A stretch of DNA of 6,447 bases from Cyanobacteria bacterium UBA11370. GTDB taxonomy: Bacteria; Cyanobacteriota; Cyanobacteriia; Cyanobacteriales; Coleofasciculaceae. A program made the translations under genes and the position numbers. The stretch is taken from assembly GCA_003486645.1 (NCBI GenBank), contig DNGI01000261.1, forward strand, positions 7,487-13,933. The letters run 5' to 3'. The stretch's first letter is position 1; every line of letters starts with the position of its first letter. The notes under the pieces are model-generated. The model saw nothing but the letters and a program-made list of their open reading frames with translations, had not been told where the DNA came from and made no database searches. Positions 4,881-6,447 of this stretch are shown here, one piece after another.

Positions 4881-6422
4881 ATGAGCAACAACTCCCAACC
4901 AAAGCTTCAAAATTCACCTTCCCTACTCCCCATCTTCAGACTCGGTAAATCCGTCAGTTTGCTACTGTTATTGGTACAAGTGCAGCTAGCAATTGGAAAA
5001 AAGGCAGTCGCCCAGGAAATTACTACACCGACACCCGTTGAAGACACCCGAAACAGATCAAATAAGCTTTGTCAGGCTAACCTAAAAGGAGCGATTGAAA
5101 CAGTCATCAATCGTCCCGAATTTCGCTATTCTCGTTGGGGTATATTAATCCAAACCTTGTCCTCTGGAACAACTCTTTATAGCCACGATGCCCAACATTA
5201 CTTTATCCCAGCCTCAAATGTTAAACTGTTAACTACTGCTGCTGCACTATACCAGCTTGGTGGTGAATTTCGGATTCGGACTTCAGTGTATGGCATTAAT
5301 ACTGATTCAACGACTTTGCGGCTTGTAGGACGAGGTGATCCGAGTTTAACTAATAATCAACTCGAAGATTTGGCACAACAACTTAAACGTCGAGGAATTC
5401 GTCAGGTTGACCAATTGATTGTAGAAGATGGTTATTTTAGCGAACCAACTATTAATCCAACCTGGGAATGGGAAGATATTGTTGCCTACTACGGCGCACC
5501 TATAAATAGTTTAATTCTCAATCAAAATGCAGCATCACTAACTCTATCGCCTCAAACATTAGGACAACCCCTAAAAATAACCTGGGCTGATCCAATTGCC
5601 GCGACTCAGTGGCAACTAGATAATAATACTATTACCGCTGAGGCTGTATCTTCAAGTTCTGTAGACGTTTTTGGTATCTTGGGAAAGCCGATATTGCAAA
5701 TTCGGGGACAGATGGGAGTTAATGCTGAACCGATGCAAATCGCTGTAGCAATTTTCGATCCAGCCGATTATTTTTTACAACATTTTCGGACTATTCTCAA
5801 TTCTACGGGGATTACTGTAATTCAGACATCTGTCAGTTCAAATTCCAATACTAATAATGAACTAGAATTAGCAGCAATAGACTCTCCCAGCCTTGGTAGC
5901 TTAGTAGCAGAAATTAATCAGCAAAGTAATAATATTTATGCAGAGGCATTATTACGTACACTAGGAGTCAACGAACCTATCCCTGACAAATCAACAGCAG
6001 AGGCGGGACTTCAACAGGTCAAAGCAATATTAACAAAATTAGGAGTTGACCCTAAAAGTTACGTCCAAGCGGATGGTTCTGGGTTATCTCGCCGCAATTT
6101 AGTCAGTCCAACAGCACTAGTCCAAACCCTTCAAGCGATCGCAAAAACACCCGTTGCTACGACTTACAGAACATCTTTACCCGTTGCTGGTGTTAGTGGA
6201 ACTCTAAAAAATCGCTTTCAAAATACATCTGCTGAGGGTATTGTACAAGCGAAAACGGGTACAATGACAGGCGCATCATCCCTTTCTGGCTATCTGGATG
6301 TTCCTAATTATCAACCTGTAGTGTTTAGTATTATAGTCAATCAATCTAACGAGTCTGTTCCCACTCTCCGTCAAGCTATTGATGAAATTGTGCTATTGCT
6401 AACTCGCCTACATTCTTGTTGA
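4881..6422 (+). CDS. dacB: D-alanyl-D-alanine carboxypeptidase/endopeptidase, PBP4 type (peptidase S13)
   Basis: This 513-residue protein trims peptidoglycan in the periplasm by removing the terminal D-Ala of stem peptides or cutting D-Ala-mDAP cross-links. The class C penicillin-binding motifs are all present: SxxK at S112-N-V-K115 (S112 nucleophile), SxN at S349-N-N351, and KTG at K458-T-G460. Other family landmarks are GRGDPSL (150-156), YGAPINSLILNQN (204-216) and DGSGLSRRNLVSP (398-410). The roughly 230 residues between SxxK and SxN are the long insertion typical of PBP4. A hydrophobic stretch at about 24-39 followed by AVA (42-44) fits a signal peptide cut after residue 44, though the N-terminus is longer than usual. 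The ATG at 4881 is the first start after an in-frame TAA at 4863-4865 and lacks a Shine-Dalgarno. Length is close to family norm and nothing looks broken. Confidence 0.95.
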   Translation: MSNNSQPKLQNSPSLLPIFRLGKSVSLLLLLVQVQLAIGKKAVAQEITTPTPVEDTRNRSNKLCQANLKGAIETVINRPEFRYSRWGILIQTLSSGTTLYSHDAQHYFIPASNVKLLTTAAALYQLGGEFRIRTSVYGINTDSTTLRLVGRGDPSLTNNQLEDLAQQLKRRGIRQVDQLIVEDGYFSEPTINPTWEWEDIVAYYGAPINSLILNQNAASLTLSPQTLGQPLKITWADPIAATQWQLDNNTITAEAVSSSSVDVFGILGKPILQIRGQMGVNAEPMQIAVAIFDPADYFLQHFRTILNSTGITVIQTSVSSNSNTNNELELAAIDSPSLGSLVAEINQQSNNIYAEALLRTLGVNEPIPDKSTAEAGLQQVKAILTKLGVDPKSYVQADGSGLSRRNLVSPTALVQTLQAIAKTPVATTYRTSLPVAGVSGTLKNRFQNTSAEGIVQAKTGTMTGASSLSGYLDVPNYQPVVFSIIVNQSNESVPTLRQAIDEIVLLLTRLHSC

Positions 6423-6430
6423 TTTTGGTT

Positions 6431-6447
6431 ATTAGTCATTAGTCATT
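6431..6447. repeat. Start of a second heptamer repeat, cut by the window end
   Basis: ATTAGTC is repeated twice and followed by ATT, beginning 8 bases after the dacB stop and running off the window. It has the 7-bp period of the array at 4721-4790 but a different unit. With only about 2.4 units visible, the true length is unknown. Confidence 0.5.

Overview
The window looks like cyanobacterial chromosome, probably from a filamentous species. The partial SMC protein has the C-terminal sequence typical of cyanobacteria. Two intact HIP1 octamers (GCGATCGC) lie at 4000-4007 and 6135-6142. A 70-bp array of 7-bp tandem repeats lies at 4721-4790. A unknown-function membrane-protein pair recorded in Nostoc and Gloeobacter is also present. 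No rRNA, tRNA, CRISPR array, integrase or transposase gene was found.

Layout from left to right. (1) The 3' end of smc, plus strand, up to 677. (2) A minus-strand ParE-type toxin and its antitoxin (807-1420). A long palindrome lies beyond the toxin end, and an inverted repeat covers the antitoxin start. (3) A second, truncated copy of the last 52 codons of smc (1560-1715), so the toxin-antitoxin module sits between direct repeats of the smc 3' end. (4) A minus-strand pentapeptide-repeat protein with 38 uninterrupted repeats (1756-2553). (5) A gene-poor stretch (2554-3110) with a small tandem repeat and a 113-bp MITE-like element with terminal inverted repeats and perfect 9-bp flanking direct repeats. 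(6) A minus-strand two-gene operon with a 4-base ATGA overlap: a multi-pass membrane protein (TIGR02587/DUF2391-like) and a single-pass protein with an exported beta-rich domain (TIGR02588-like). (7) An intergenic region with heptamer repeats. (8) A plus-strand gene for a PBP4-type D-Ala-D-Ala carboxypeptidase (dacB).

The genes do not form one pathway. smc serves chromosome organisation, dacB serves peptidoglycan maturation, and the TA module is a selfish or stabilising unit. The most informative structure is the smc 3'-end duplication around the TA module. The two copies align without gaps over 156 bp at 140/156 identity. Differences are almost all synonymous, and a 65-bp block is identical. 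This suggests the TA module arrived on DNA carrying a related smc 3' end, leaving the host gene functional. The second notable structure is the MITE-like element. Its in-silico removal restores a short plus-strand reading frame for a possible small membrane peptide. The least understood genes are the TIGR02587/TIGR02588-like pair.
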